64,000 nucleotides of DNA from Flectonema sp. DT1601 (lineage: Eukaryota; Euglenozoa; Diplonemea; Diplonemida; Diplonemidae), in contig OZ025788.1 in NCBI GenBank assembly GCA_964019425.1, positions 868,001-932,000 of the forward strand, written 5' to 3'. Below are positions 33,612 through 42,391 of this stretch, piece by piece (within the stretch, counting starts at the first letter, position 1; every line of letters starts with the position of its first letter). A model generated the notes under the pieces. That model saw only the letters and a list, made by a program, of their open reading frames with translations, ran no database searches and had not been told where the DNA came from. The position numbers and the translations under genes are program-made.

Positions 33612-34608
33612 TCAGGCCCAAAATTCTGATTTTTCATTCTCGGGGCCGACTAAGAAAAGTTTGCATTGCTCATATGATCCGAGAAATATGAGACCACCAA
33701 GTCCCATCCATGTCGCTCGGGTAATAGAACCTCTAAATAACCCAGCGATACCTTCTGTAGAAGTAATGTGTCGCATGAATTGTAGTGTGGTGTTGTGGGT
33801 GGATGAGGGCTCACCTAACATGATGCGAGTTTTGCAAACGTCGAGAGGAGTTGTTAGGAATGCAGAAACGAAACCAGTACAGGCGCCCACACAAGCAGAT
33901 TGCCATACGGCAAGTGGTTTACCTGTGCGGTTACTTAGTGATCGTTTTGCACCTTCATACATAGGATATTGAAGTACTGAAAATGGAACATCCCGAAAGG
34001 CTGTTGCTCTAAATGCTCGTACAAATCCTGGCACTCCATTCCGCCGGACTATCATCGCCGCTTCTGTCGCAGTCTGCACCCGTCCGGCTTGCATCTGCTG
34101 TTTAATAATTTCTGTTGGTACCCTAATATTACAAGCTACTACTTCTCCAGCAGCTGCTGCTGACGCACATATGCACCACTCCGGGATTCGCCCCCCACTG
34201 TCCGACAGTTTTATTTGTTTCTTACTCGCTTCGTAGGAGAGGAAAAAAAGTGCAGAGCAGGGTATCGAACCAGCGAGCGCTGCAGGCATCCCGCTGTATA
34301 GACCACGGTAACCTCCCGCGGCATGAATACCGCCAACCGCTTGCAGTCGTGTTTTCAGGCAATCAAGAGGGAATAAAGTCTGTATTCGATTTTTTTCTTC
34401 TCTTTTTGGCTTCCATTGTGAAGCTTTAAAGATAAGATAAAATGATCGTCTCACATACCGCATCTACTGTCAGCCCTGCTATTCCCCCAGCAGTCAAAGA
34501 TGTTAGGTAGGGCGCGTTGTGCCACCACCGGTTCCACGGATCAAAAGGCAACGACTCGTTCGCCATCGGATTACGCTGGAGCGTTTTGTGAGCTGAATCG
34601 CTGCTCAT
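33612..34608 (-). CDS. SLC25A26: Mitochondrial S-adenosylmethionine carrier (SLC25A26 type)
   Basis: Exons 34459-34608 and 33612-34379 (79-nt intron, GTATGTGA donor, GAATACAG acceptor) give 305 aa. Three mitochondrial-carrier repeats are visible, with signature motifs FPLDCLKTRLQ, VPTEIIKQQMQ and TPLDVCKTRIM. The intron falls between helix 1 (GGIAGLTVDA) and the first signature. The run YRGLYSGMPAALAGSIPCSALFF resembles the SAM carrier subfamily more than other carriers. Such proteins exchange cytosolic SAM for S-adenosylhomocysteine across the inner membrane to supply matrix methylation. The ATG follows a pyrimidine-rich acceptor-like tract (TTTCTTTCACTTCAG) by one base, so the 5' UTR would be only the leader if trans-spliced. 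Carrier family is certain, substrate probable. Confidence 0.88.
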
Positions 34609-34917
34609 GCTGAAGTGAAAGAAATGAGATACATTATTCTATATAATTTACTAAACCAATAGACCAGGCATAATACATGTTGGAGAGGGGTTAGTAACAT
34701 TATTAACCAACCCGAGCTGCTTGCCTAGTAGGCTAATAATCAGCATTATATATAAAAGGTACAATACAATTCTAGAGATGGGGACAACGGGGGAGGTGTT
34801 TTTATTCAGTGAGAGATAAAATATAATCGCAACACTTTCAAGAATACCAGTGCTGACAGCTAAACTACATACTTGTAGTCTTTATAGGGCCATTCTGTCA
34901 CACTGATTGCTTACTAT
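34609..34917. other. Short spacer
   Basis: Contains the pyrimidine-rich acceptor-like tract directly upstream of the SAM carrier ATG and the 3' flank of the p25-alpha-like gene. Nothing else seen. Confidence 0.55.
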
Positions 34918-35517
34918 TTATCGCCAGTTTTGCTCTCGTTGCTGTAATTTTGCTTTTTTAGGACGTTGTCGAAGTCCTTCACTCCAATGATGACGACCAC
35001 TTGAAGGAGGTATATCTGGATATTCTCTAGTACTAATAACTGGTGCGTATCCTGCCTTAATACGATGAGATCCCGTGTAGAGATGTTCAGTTGTAAGTTT
35101 TTCGAATATTGGAGGCTGAGGTTGTAACAAAGGATGATTATCCACGAGAATCATTTCATCAATTAGTGGTTCCTCATCTCTAAAACTCTCACCTCGATAT
35201 TGCCAATCATACTCATCATTTCCAAAACCAATAGACGTTCTACCCGAAGCATTTAAATTCATTCTCGTAATCTGACTAAGATCAAGAACTCTTCCACCTG
35301 AGTACTTTGTCTTCTCACTGTATGTCGGTACTCCATATCCCTCAGAATCAAATCTATTTTTACTTGATCCAGTGTACATTCTATGATCTGTTAACTTATT
35401 AAATACTCTACTTTCTTTATAATAACTTTGTTCCATTCTTGTAGGGAGTACACATCCAGGTAATCTCTTGTTTTGATTAAATTGGTGAATACTCGACGAC
35501 GGATCTGAGTACGGCAT
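34918..35517 (-). CDS. TPPP/p25-alpha-type repeat protein
   Basis: A single-exon 199-aa protein. It carries FNKLTDHRMYTGSSKNRFD (about residue 38), followed by SGGRVLDLSQIT. A second, weaker copy is FEKLTTEHLYTGSHRIKAG (about residue 138). The pattern matches the C-terminal core of TPPP/p25-alpha proteins, whose human member has a comparable LTD-x-YTGSHKERFD block. These proteins bind and stabilise microtubules and are conserved in flagellated eukaryotes. The EF-hand-like N-terminal domain of long TPPPs is absent, so this is a short form with the motif doubled. A strong acceptor-like tract (TTCCTTTCGTAG) lies about 14 nt before the ATG. A flagellar location is inferred. Confidence 0.78.
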   Translation of the reverse strand: MPYSDPSSSIHQFNQNKRLPGCVLPTRMEQSYYKESRVFNKLTDHRMYTGSSKNRFDSEGYGVPTYSEKTKYSGGRVLDLSQITRMNLNASGRTSIGFGNDEYDWQYRGESFRDEEPLIDEMILVDNHPLLQPQPPIFEKLTTEHLYTGSHRIKAGYAPVISTREYPDIPPSSGRHHWSEGLRQRPKKAKLQQREQNWR

Positions 35518-35712
35518 ATTGATATCAACTACGAAAGGAATTAAATAACAAACAAAAAAAACTACTTTTAAGAACTTTCATTTTTGCTGGACAAAACACG
35601 GCAAAATAAAGCCCCCTGTAAAGGGATGGGATGAACCATTTATTTACGATATGGTGACATGCAGGAGGAATGAAACGCTTTGCGAACCCTCTACAAGAGA
35701 GGATTGTAATCC

Positions 35713-36654
35713 TTAATCGATTCCACGAGAAGGTTTATATTTCTTGTTAACACAATTAGTGGAAGTGTTACTACAAAAGACTGGAGGTAGTATTGTTGGG
35801 TTTTCGGAATTGTGTGGAGAATATATGTGACTCCCTGGGGAAGGATCGAGAGAGTGACGAAAACAGTAGTCAGAAGACAAGTCTTGAGAACTACTACTTT
35901 CTAAACCACTCTCAGAACAAGAACTTTCAGTTTCTGATCTTTCAGCGGTAGCAACAGAGCTACTAACCTCTGCACTGAGAGGCGTTACTGGTGGATCCTC
36001 TTGTTCTTCTACAGTTGATGATAATGGAGAAGGAGAAGTAATTTCTTTACTTGTTTCTTTAATTATTATTGCATTCGATTCCTTCACAACCTGAGGTGTC
36101 GGAACCTGAGGTATCGGAACCTGAGGCGTCAGATCCTCACTCTTCAAAACTCCTCCAAACAGATTCCCAAGCGGATCCAATCCCCCAATTTTAGTTAACA
36201 ATCTGCGCAGTAAGTAACGAGAAAGTTTAGGACTCGACTTGTAGACCATCCACTTCCCATTCATAGTAATAGATTGAAGACTTCTCCTATCTGATCTCAC
36301 TAAGTCTGCAATAGATAAGATTTGTCTAGTGACTAATGGATACTTTAATGTAATGTTTCTACCTTCAGTTGCACGAGAGTACAGCTTCAGATTTCTAACT
36401 TGAAAACAGAGCGATCCGCGAGTAGCAATAGAGCCGTTCTTTAGAACACATTGTAGACAAGTTTCATTCTTTGGTAATAATAACACAACCGTAACATTTG
36501 GACTCGTAAATATATGCGACTGTACACGACAAGTGAACGTTGGTTCTCCTCTTCCCTGAACCCTCGCTGTCTCTGGTCTCACACGATCAGGGGGTGGTGT
36601 AGGTGTGTGGCACACAGCTGGAGCTGTACTGGGACGTTTCCTCAACTTTGCCAT
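35713..36654 (-). CDS. Unrecognised Ser/Pro-rich protein with basic N-terminus
   Basis: A 313-aa single-exon frame from ATG 36654. It begins MAKLRKRPSTAPAV; RPSTAP-like starts are frequent in axonemal proteins, though this is weak evidence. Residues about 35-150 look folded, with alternating hydrophobic strands (FTSPNVTVVLLLPKNETCLQ, LCFQVRNLKLYSRATEG, GKWMVYKSSPKLSRYLLRRL). Beyond about residue 175 it is low complexity: PQVPIPQVPTPQV repeats and long Ser/Glu stretches. Minus-strand TTATTCTACAG lies about 30 nt upstream. No family recognised. Confidence 0.65.
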   Translation of the reverse strand: MAKLRKRPSTAPAVCHTPTPPPDRVRPETARVQGRGEPTFTCRVQSHIFTSPNVTVVLLLPKNETCLQCVLKNGSIATRGSLCFQVRNLKLYSRATEGRNITLKYPLVTRQILSIADLVRSDRRSLQSITMNGKWMVYKSSPKLSRYLLRRLLTKIGGLDPLGNLFGGVLKSEDLTPQVPIPQVPTPQVVKESNAIIIKETSKEITSPSPLSSTVEEQEDPPVTPLSAEVSSSVATAERSETESSCSESGLESSSSQDLSSDYCFRHSLDPSPGSHIYSPHNSENPTILPPVFCSNTSTNCVNKKYKPSRGID

Positions 36655-37092
36655 AACAAAGAAGAGAACATCTGACTACTGTAGAATAAGTTAACATACA
36701 ATCAAATAGATACAAACAGTACAGCTTTACAGTTGAATGACTATAATGTTTGTTTAAATGCTGTGGGGAAAAAAAGGAACAATTATTACCATTCGCCAAC
36801 AACAGAGACTAAGACTCGATACTTAGTAATTTAGTGTAACTGCGTTACTTAAACATTTAAATAAACCAATCTGTAGGTTACTATCAGTCACAGCAGAAGC
36901 TGGTGATAAACTCTAATTTGATTTGAGGTAAACCACATGAGAACGGTTTAGATCGAATAGGTTACCAGATCTTGTTTTCCTAAAAATGCCTGCTGAGTTC
37001 AACATCGCTGTTGAGTTCCATTACCGAATACTTCGAATACTGCACGAAGTGCTCAGCAATGTTTCGAGTGTGTATGGTAGCAAAAAAACATG
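36655..37092. other. Spacer upstream of the Ser/Pro-rich gene
   Basis: No gene recognised. At 36985-37020 a stretch resembling part of the kinase 3' end (CTGCTGAGTTCAACATCGCTG, compare CTGGATTCAACATCGCTGCTG at about 37222) may be a small duplication of the kinase's last codons. Confidence 0.45.
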
Positions 37093-39915
37093 TCAGAGTA
37101 ATCCCTTTCTTGCTAAAACAGCTGTAGAGTGTGCTACCAGATCTTCTTCTCCAGAGTAGTGTATGGTTCTTCCAGTCTCCCAAAAAGGACCCATCAGCCC
37201 CATGATCACAGAAGCACAGTCTGCTGGATTCAACATCGCTGCTGATTGACACCTCTTCGCCAATTCCATGGCTAAGTATTTTGCATCACAAGAATGGAAA
37301 ATAATATCACATCGAAGGAGTTCTTTAGTACCCTTTCCTCCCAACATAGTTTCAAGTGTTTTAATAGCAATACGTCTGGCATCAGGTGGTCCTGGATTTA
37401 AGTAGTACGCTTCTATACCCCAGTCTTGTTCACAGAGGACTTCGTATTGAGCAAGGAAGTATGATTGCTTAACACAATTCTTATCATTCTCGTGAATATT
37501 TGTTAAGAATATTCCCAACCCCATGGGAAGCATGGATAGGTTTCTTGCTCCGTGATGCTTTGCACACTTTAGAATCACTCGATACGTTTCTTTAATTCTT
37601 TCTTTAAGCATGTTTTGTGCGTATGGTCTAAAGCCACACCAGCCTTCATATCCAGGGACGTAGCTTGGTTGTGGAGGGCGTTTGAAATAGCGACTGGCTT
37701 CGCGGATGGTTGGTAGTGGCTTTCTAAAGTCTATTGCTGTGGCAGTGAGAAAGGTAACTGGCTGAGGTGTACATTTTGCTAGTTGATTGTGACTCCCATC
37801 ACAGCCATCGACTAAGAAGTAACCTTGTTGACTAACACAAATAGCTGTGCTAATCTCTGCAAGGGTTTGATCGAGAGTTGCCTTAGCATCAGTCGGACTA
37901 GGAAACCCAAGCATGTGAGAGCTCTGTAGAACATGTCTTCTCCATCCTTGAAACTTCTTAAATAACGGACTGGTCATTAACTCATCGTTACAAACAGCTG
38001 TCAGCTGTGCTTTTGTTTTTTTTTCTTTTATTAAATATTCATACATATCCTTTGCTAAATCTTTTTTCGAATGCTCCTTCGACAACCTCTGAAGAGTCAT
38101 AGTCAGAGATAGCAGCTCACCTTCAAGGATTCTTTGCAACTTATTTTCCTCTGCTTCTGTGCCAATGTCAATAAGTGGTGTTGCTCTATGAACTGACCAA
38201 AACAATTGGTATTCAGGGACTGATGTAAATTCCACTAACTCAGATAAGAATCGACGAGGTATCTGTGATGCAATATTCGTAAACGTTGATCGAGACAGTC
38301 GCTTTAACTCCGCAATAGTAATTTTGAATTCTTCAGTTCCATAGATGTCAGCTGCTGTAGGACCTTCTAAATCACCGAAATCAGCATCTAATGAGAAGCC
38401 TGAATTGTGTTCATCACGAGAGATCGAATCAATGATTTCGTGATTTATAATAACTTCAGTTTTATCATCGACTCTTGATCCTAATTTAGGTAACAATTCA
38501 ATATGGTGAACACCTGGTTCAATTTCCCTACGATCAGAAGTTCTTCCCAACAGAGACAGAAGTACGTGTGCAGGACGTTTTCTGTGAACGTACATTCGAG
38601 GTATTTCTCTTGAAGTGTTGTTGTAAGTGGATGATTTTTTTGAATTGCTTCGAATGTCAGTTTTAGCAAATGGCGACGCATGTGCTAATGCCCCAGTCAC
38701 TAATTTCTCAACATGGTCATTGAAATCATTATCAGCAAGAGCTGAAGAATCGAGACCAAAGAATACAGTAGCAGTTCCTGACAAACTGATATCAAAGTCT
38801 TTACGTTTATACGACGAACATGTTTTTAATCCATATTTTGTATTCCGAACTGCTTTTCCTTTTAGATATTCATGTTGCTGGGCGTCTTTACATGTGTTGC
38901 CTTCTCGTTCCGCAGCAAAACACAATTCTAAAAAGCTTCTTAAAGGTACAGGCATTTCGCCTATATCATCAACATGGTTTAAAGGTGTATCATTATTAGT
39001 AGCAGCTTTCCCTGCAATATACATATACGATTCTGGTCCCCAGTCTGATTTTCCGAGAGGAGCTCCAGACCATGTTATCATGGCGTTGTACATTTCTAGT
39101 ATGCTGCAGCCTAAAGCCCAAAGATCAGATTGATAACTGTATTTATTATGAACTATTATAAACGGGGACATGTACGGAGGTGATCCAACAGCTGATCCTT
39201 TTGTCACAACTTCCGAAGACGAAAGTCCAAAATCTGTGAGTGCTACGCTTCCCATGCTATCAGCTAACATGTTTTGAGGTTTTAAATCTCTATGAACTAT
39301 CTCACAGCTGTGTAAATAACTGAGACCAGCAACTAGTTGAATTGTGTATTTGCGAAGTGTATATGCTGGAAGAGGTCCAAACTCAGAAATTTGATGATAT
39401 ATACTACCCTGAGCCCAGTATGACATAACAATTTCTGCAGTTGTTTGACAAGGTGACTCGTGAAATCCCCAAACCCGAACAATATTTCTATGAGAAAGCT
39501 GCTTTAAAATAGTGTACTCTTGTTTGGCAGCAGCTACCGTTGTGTCTTCATTTATTTGAACCTCTTTGACAACGTAGACAGTGCCGTAGTCATCGAGGGC
39601 TTTGAAGACTTTTCCAAATGCTCCTTTTGCGATCATTGTTCCTCTCTTTAGACCGCAATTCATATCACCAGCTGATTTCAATACCGTTGTAACATTGCAG
39701 ACTGTTGCTCTTCTTCCTGTGCCTGGTAAGGAGCGTACTTTCCTAGAGCAACTTCTGTATCCTTCGGCTGCAATGGTACAGAGGCTATGCAAAGCTTCGA
39801 CTTTATCACGTGGACATGATTGTTTTAATTCATCAATGATTTCTCCGAATAGGTTTATAATATCATGGGATTCCAGATATTCTTTATCAATTTCATTGTT
39901 GTGTAACTCTTCCAT
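37093..39915 (-). CDS. Protein kinase with large uncharacterised C-terminal half
   Basis: Single exon, 940 aa, ATG at 39915. Residues about 90-350 are a Ser/Thr kinase domain. Visible are a Gly loop (IAKGAFGKVFKA), VVKEV lysine, VHRDLKPQN, TDFGLSS and SDLWALGCSILEM, closest to the STE/NEK-like groups. The usual APE triplet reads SPF, losing its conserved Glu, although all catalytic residues are present. After a charged linker, residues about 640-940 form a second domain (WCGFRPYAQNMLKERIKETY, LSMLPMGLGIFLTNIHEND, PADCASVIMGLMGPFWETGR, YSGEEDLVAHSTAV). I recall a similar pattern in DUF4804-type proteins of Legionella-like bacteria, but this is tentative. Upstream, GTCAAACAG lies 5 nt before the ATG, so an earlier exon cannot be excluded. 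Confidence 0.85.
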   Translation of the reverse strand: MEELHNNEIDKEYLESHDIINLFGEIIDELKQSCPRDKVEALHSLCTIAAEGYRSCSRKVRSLPGTGRRATVCNVTTVLKSAGDMNCGLKRGTMIAKGAFGKVFKALDDYGTVYVVKEVQINEDTTVAAAKQEYTILKQLSHRNIVRVWGFHESPCQTTAEIVMSYWAQGSIYHQISEFGPLPAYTLRKYTIQLVAGLSYLHSCEIVHRDLKPQNMLADSMGSVALTDFGLSSSEVVTKGSAVGSPPYMSPFIIVHNKYSYQSDLWALGCSILEMYNAMITWSGAPLGKSDWGPESYMYIAGKAATNNDTPLNHVDDIGEMPVPLRSFLELCFAAEREGNTCKDAQQHEYLKGKAVRNTKYGLKTCSSYKRKDFDISLSGTATVFFGLDSSALADNDFNDHVEKLVTGALAHASPFAKTDIRSNSKKSSTYNNTSREIPRMYVHRKRPAHVLLSLLGRTSDRREIEPGVHHIELLPKLGSRVDDKTEVIINHEIIDSISRDEHNSGFSLDADFGDLEGPTAADIYGTEEFKITIAELKRLSRSTFTNIASQIPRRFLSELVEFTSVPEYQLFWSVHRATPLIDIGTEAEENKLQRILEGELLSLTMTLQRLSKEHSKKDLAKDMYEYLIKEKKTKAQLTAVCNDELMTSPLFKKFQGWRRHVLQSSHMLGFPSPTDAKATLDQTLAEISTAICVSQQGYFLVDGCDGSHNQLAKCTPQPVTFLTATAIDFRKPLPTIREASRYFKRPPQPSYVPGYEGWCGFRPYAQNMLKERIKETYRVILKCAKHHGARNLSMLPMGLGIFLTNIHENDKNCVKQSYFLAQYEVLCEQDWGIEAYYLNPGPPDARRIAIKTLETMLGGKGTKELLRCDIIFHSCDAKYLAMELAKRCQSAAMLNPADCASVIMGLMGPFWETGRTIHYSGEEDLVAHSTAVLARKGLL

Positions 39916-41830
39916 TGTCCCTGTTTGACAAATTAGTTGTTATAGACTCGTATTACTACTTAAGTAAACTAAACTACTTCCTGAAAGTACTTCAAACAAC
40001 AATATAAACCGAAATAAAAGAATATTGCAAGTGCTTTTTAAAGGAAGTGTGCGTAGGTTTTATTTATTTTTCATATTTTTTTTTTTTTACCCCTTTATTT
40101 CCCCCTTCTCTTTTTTTTTTTTTTTTTTGCTTTCTTTCTCTTTTTTTCTCTCAAGGGGTAGTTAAGAATCAAATTCACAGTATGAAAAAAAAAAAAAAAA
40201 AAATGAAAAACACTTTGCCCCAGCTGGTGCTTTGATAGCTGGGTGGGGAGAATAAGTCTATATGGGATGGAGTGAAAGACCAATTATTATTATTATTACT
40301 ATTTTTTTTTTTCTCGCGCGCACAAAAAAATGAACCAGAATATGGAAAGCGAGCGGCAACAAACAAGAACGACGAAAAAAAAAAAAAAAACAGTTAGTGT
40401 GACGTACTATTGACCTACTCTAATTACTTACAAGTAGCTAATTAGCAGGACACCTCAACTGCGTGCAGGCTTGAAATGAATCTCAAAAGTACCTTTCAGT
40501 AATAATATAAAACCAACCTTTGATTCGTTTTCCATTAGAAGTTGCCCTATATCCATGAATTTAGGGCTTAAGATAAATCTCAAAAGCGCCTACTACTTGA
40601 TTAGATATCCATTCCAATAAAAACGCTTTGGGCTTGAGATTAGTCTCAAAAGCACCTTTACAAAAAACATTAAACATCACAACCACTACCCCGCACTGCA
40701 GTTCAATTTTACTTGTCAGTAAACAGAAACCTTAGACTTGGGGGGATATCACGAGCTATCTTTCGGCCCACGTTTTTTTTTGTTTGGTTGCGTGTGTAGG
40801 TCTTTTTTTTTTTTTTTTTTTTTTGCTGCAAGATGGAGATTATTTTTGATGCCATTTTTTTTGGGAAGGGAACGGGAATGAACTGAGCTGGCAGTTGCAA
40901 CAAAATCAAACATCGTGAACCAATACAAAGAATAAGGTTTTCCTTTTTTTTTTTTTTAAATTTTTTTTCTTTTCAGCCATGAAGTTGCAAGGTGCGCACA
41001 AGTGAAGGAGAATACCGCAAAAAAAAAAAAAAAAAAAGCAGTACAACTATTTTTTTTTCCTCTAAAATAACAAACGGTCACAAGATTATCCCGTTTAAAA
41101 AAATATGAAAACATGAAAACATGAAAGATTAAAAACTGAACCAGTCAATCACTATGAATAAAAAAGAACAGAAAGACGACGACACCCAACACTCGATTGT
41201 AAGTAATTCTGTTCCCCCATATAATGGGATTCGTGGAAAAAAGAGAAACAAGGCTCAGTATAGTTTTCAGCAAATTAAAAAATAATAAGGGCGGGAGTGT
41301 GAAAAGAAAACGAAAAAAAAAAAAAAATACTCATCTTTGTCTAACAGTTGTTTTACTTTATGAAGTTATGACTGAAAAAAACAGAACCCCAACTTCCTCC
41401 AAAAGAAAGAACAGCAAAGTACCTTAGCCTGGTTTAGGTTACATATTTTTATTTTATTTTATAAAAAAAAAAAAAAAAAACGAAAGAATAAAGGCAAGAA
41501 GCAAAACAACACCACCCATCGCACTCTAAGATATTTATTACGTCCCACAGAACCCGCAATGCCAACAGTAGCAATTTTACGGACTAAGAAGGACAATATT
41601 CGAATCGAATAACGTTACACCAAACGGTGTGACGACAACCAACTTGGCCCATAAAAAAAAACTAAATGTGAGGAAAATTGCTTGCTTCCAAAAAATGTGG
41701 AGGGGGGGAGGTGATTATTATTTTCGTATCAGATTCAAGTCGTTGGAGTTTTGGCAGGAACTTTGGTTCACAAAAAAATTGAAAAAAAAAAAAAAAAAAA
41801 AAAAGTCCGCCACCTTTCTCATCTATAATG
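39916..41830. other. Gene-free region between the kinase gene and the LINE
   Basis: AT-rich with A/T runs. The stretch at 40430-40700 is more complex and holds three related short elements (listed separately). No coding frame is credible on either strand. Confidence 0.55.
40467..40658. repeat. Three dispersed ~29-nt elements with inverted-repeat cores
   Basis: Copies at 40467-40495, 40563-40591 and 40629-40658 share the pattern GGGCTT-AGAT-AATCTCAAAAGC-CCT. In the last copy GCTTGAGA pairs with TCTC..AAGC around a 4-base loop; the others form weaker versions. Start-to-start spacing is 96 and 66 bases. They lie 0.55-0.75 kb upstream of the kinase start. Confidence 0.6.
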
Positions 41831-41860
41831 TTTATTATTTATTTATTTATTATTTATTTA

Positions 41861-42295
41861 CGAAGCCTAGGAAGCCAAAGCCAGGAAAAGCTCACAGAGT
41901 AACAGTTATATCGCTACCAGCAACCGTGAGACTCTCACAGACGATAAGAGACGTAGAATAACCTGGAACAAATGACTACCTAAACCCACCGCCGGCGCGA
42001 GCAGACAGTGTTTGAGACGGCTGATAACGCCAATTTTCGTCAAAGAGAGGGAGAACACGCCAAATTATTTATTTTATTTATTTATTTATTTACGAAGCCT
42101 AGGAAGCCAAAAGCCAGGAAAAGCTCACAGAGTAACAGTTATATCGCTACCAGCAACCGTGAGACTCTCACAGACGATAAGAGACGTAGAATAACCTGGA
42201 ACAAATGACTACCTAAACCCACCGTCCACGCGAGCAGACAGTGTTAGAGACGGCTGATAACGCCAATTTTCGCCAAAGAGAGGGAGAACACGCCA
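41861..42295 (-). repeat. Tandem duplication of the LINE 3' end
   Basis: Unit 1 (41861-42062) and unit 2 (42093-42295) are about 97% identical, each preceded on the plus strand by a TTTA-rich tract (the (TAAA)n tail in element orientation). Differences are few, for example CGCCGGCGCG against CGTCCACGCG. Tail-to-unit structure suggests a second 3'-truncated insertion into the tail or a template jump during reverse transcription. Confidence 0.88.
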
Positions 42296-42391
42296 CATTA
42301 GATCAGAAAATAAGAAATAAAGTAATGATAAGTAATAGAAATGATACTAATAAATAAAATAAGAAATTACACTAGAGGAAAGAGACGTTCA

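Noticed and set aside
33397-33621. 74-codon minus-strand frame overlapping the end of the SAM carrier
   Set aside because: No domain recognised and it overlaps the carrier's last codons in another frame; probably 3' flank.
40047-40366. Several 60-codon Phe/Lys-rich frames around homopolymers
   Set aside because: They exist only because A/T runs contain no stop codons; the same occurs in every long spacer.
41831-42092. TTTA repeats as telomeric repeats
   Set aside because: They directly abut the LINE 3' units and are short and irregular, as expected of LINE tails.
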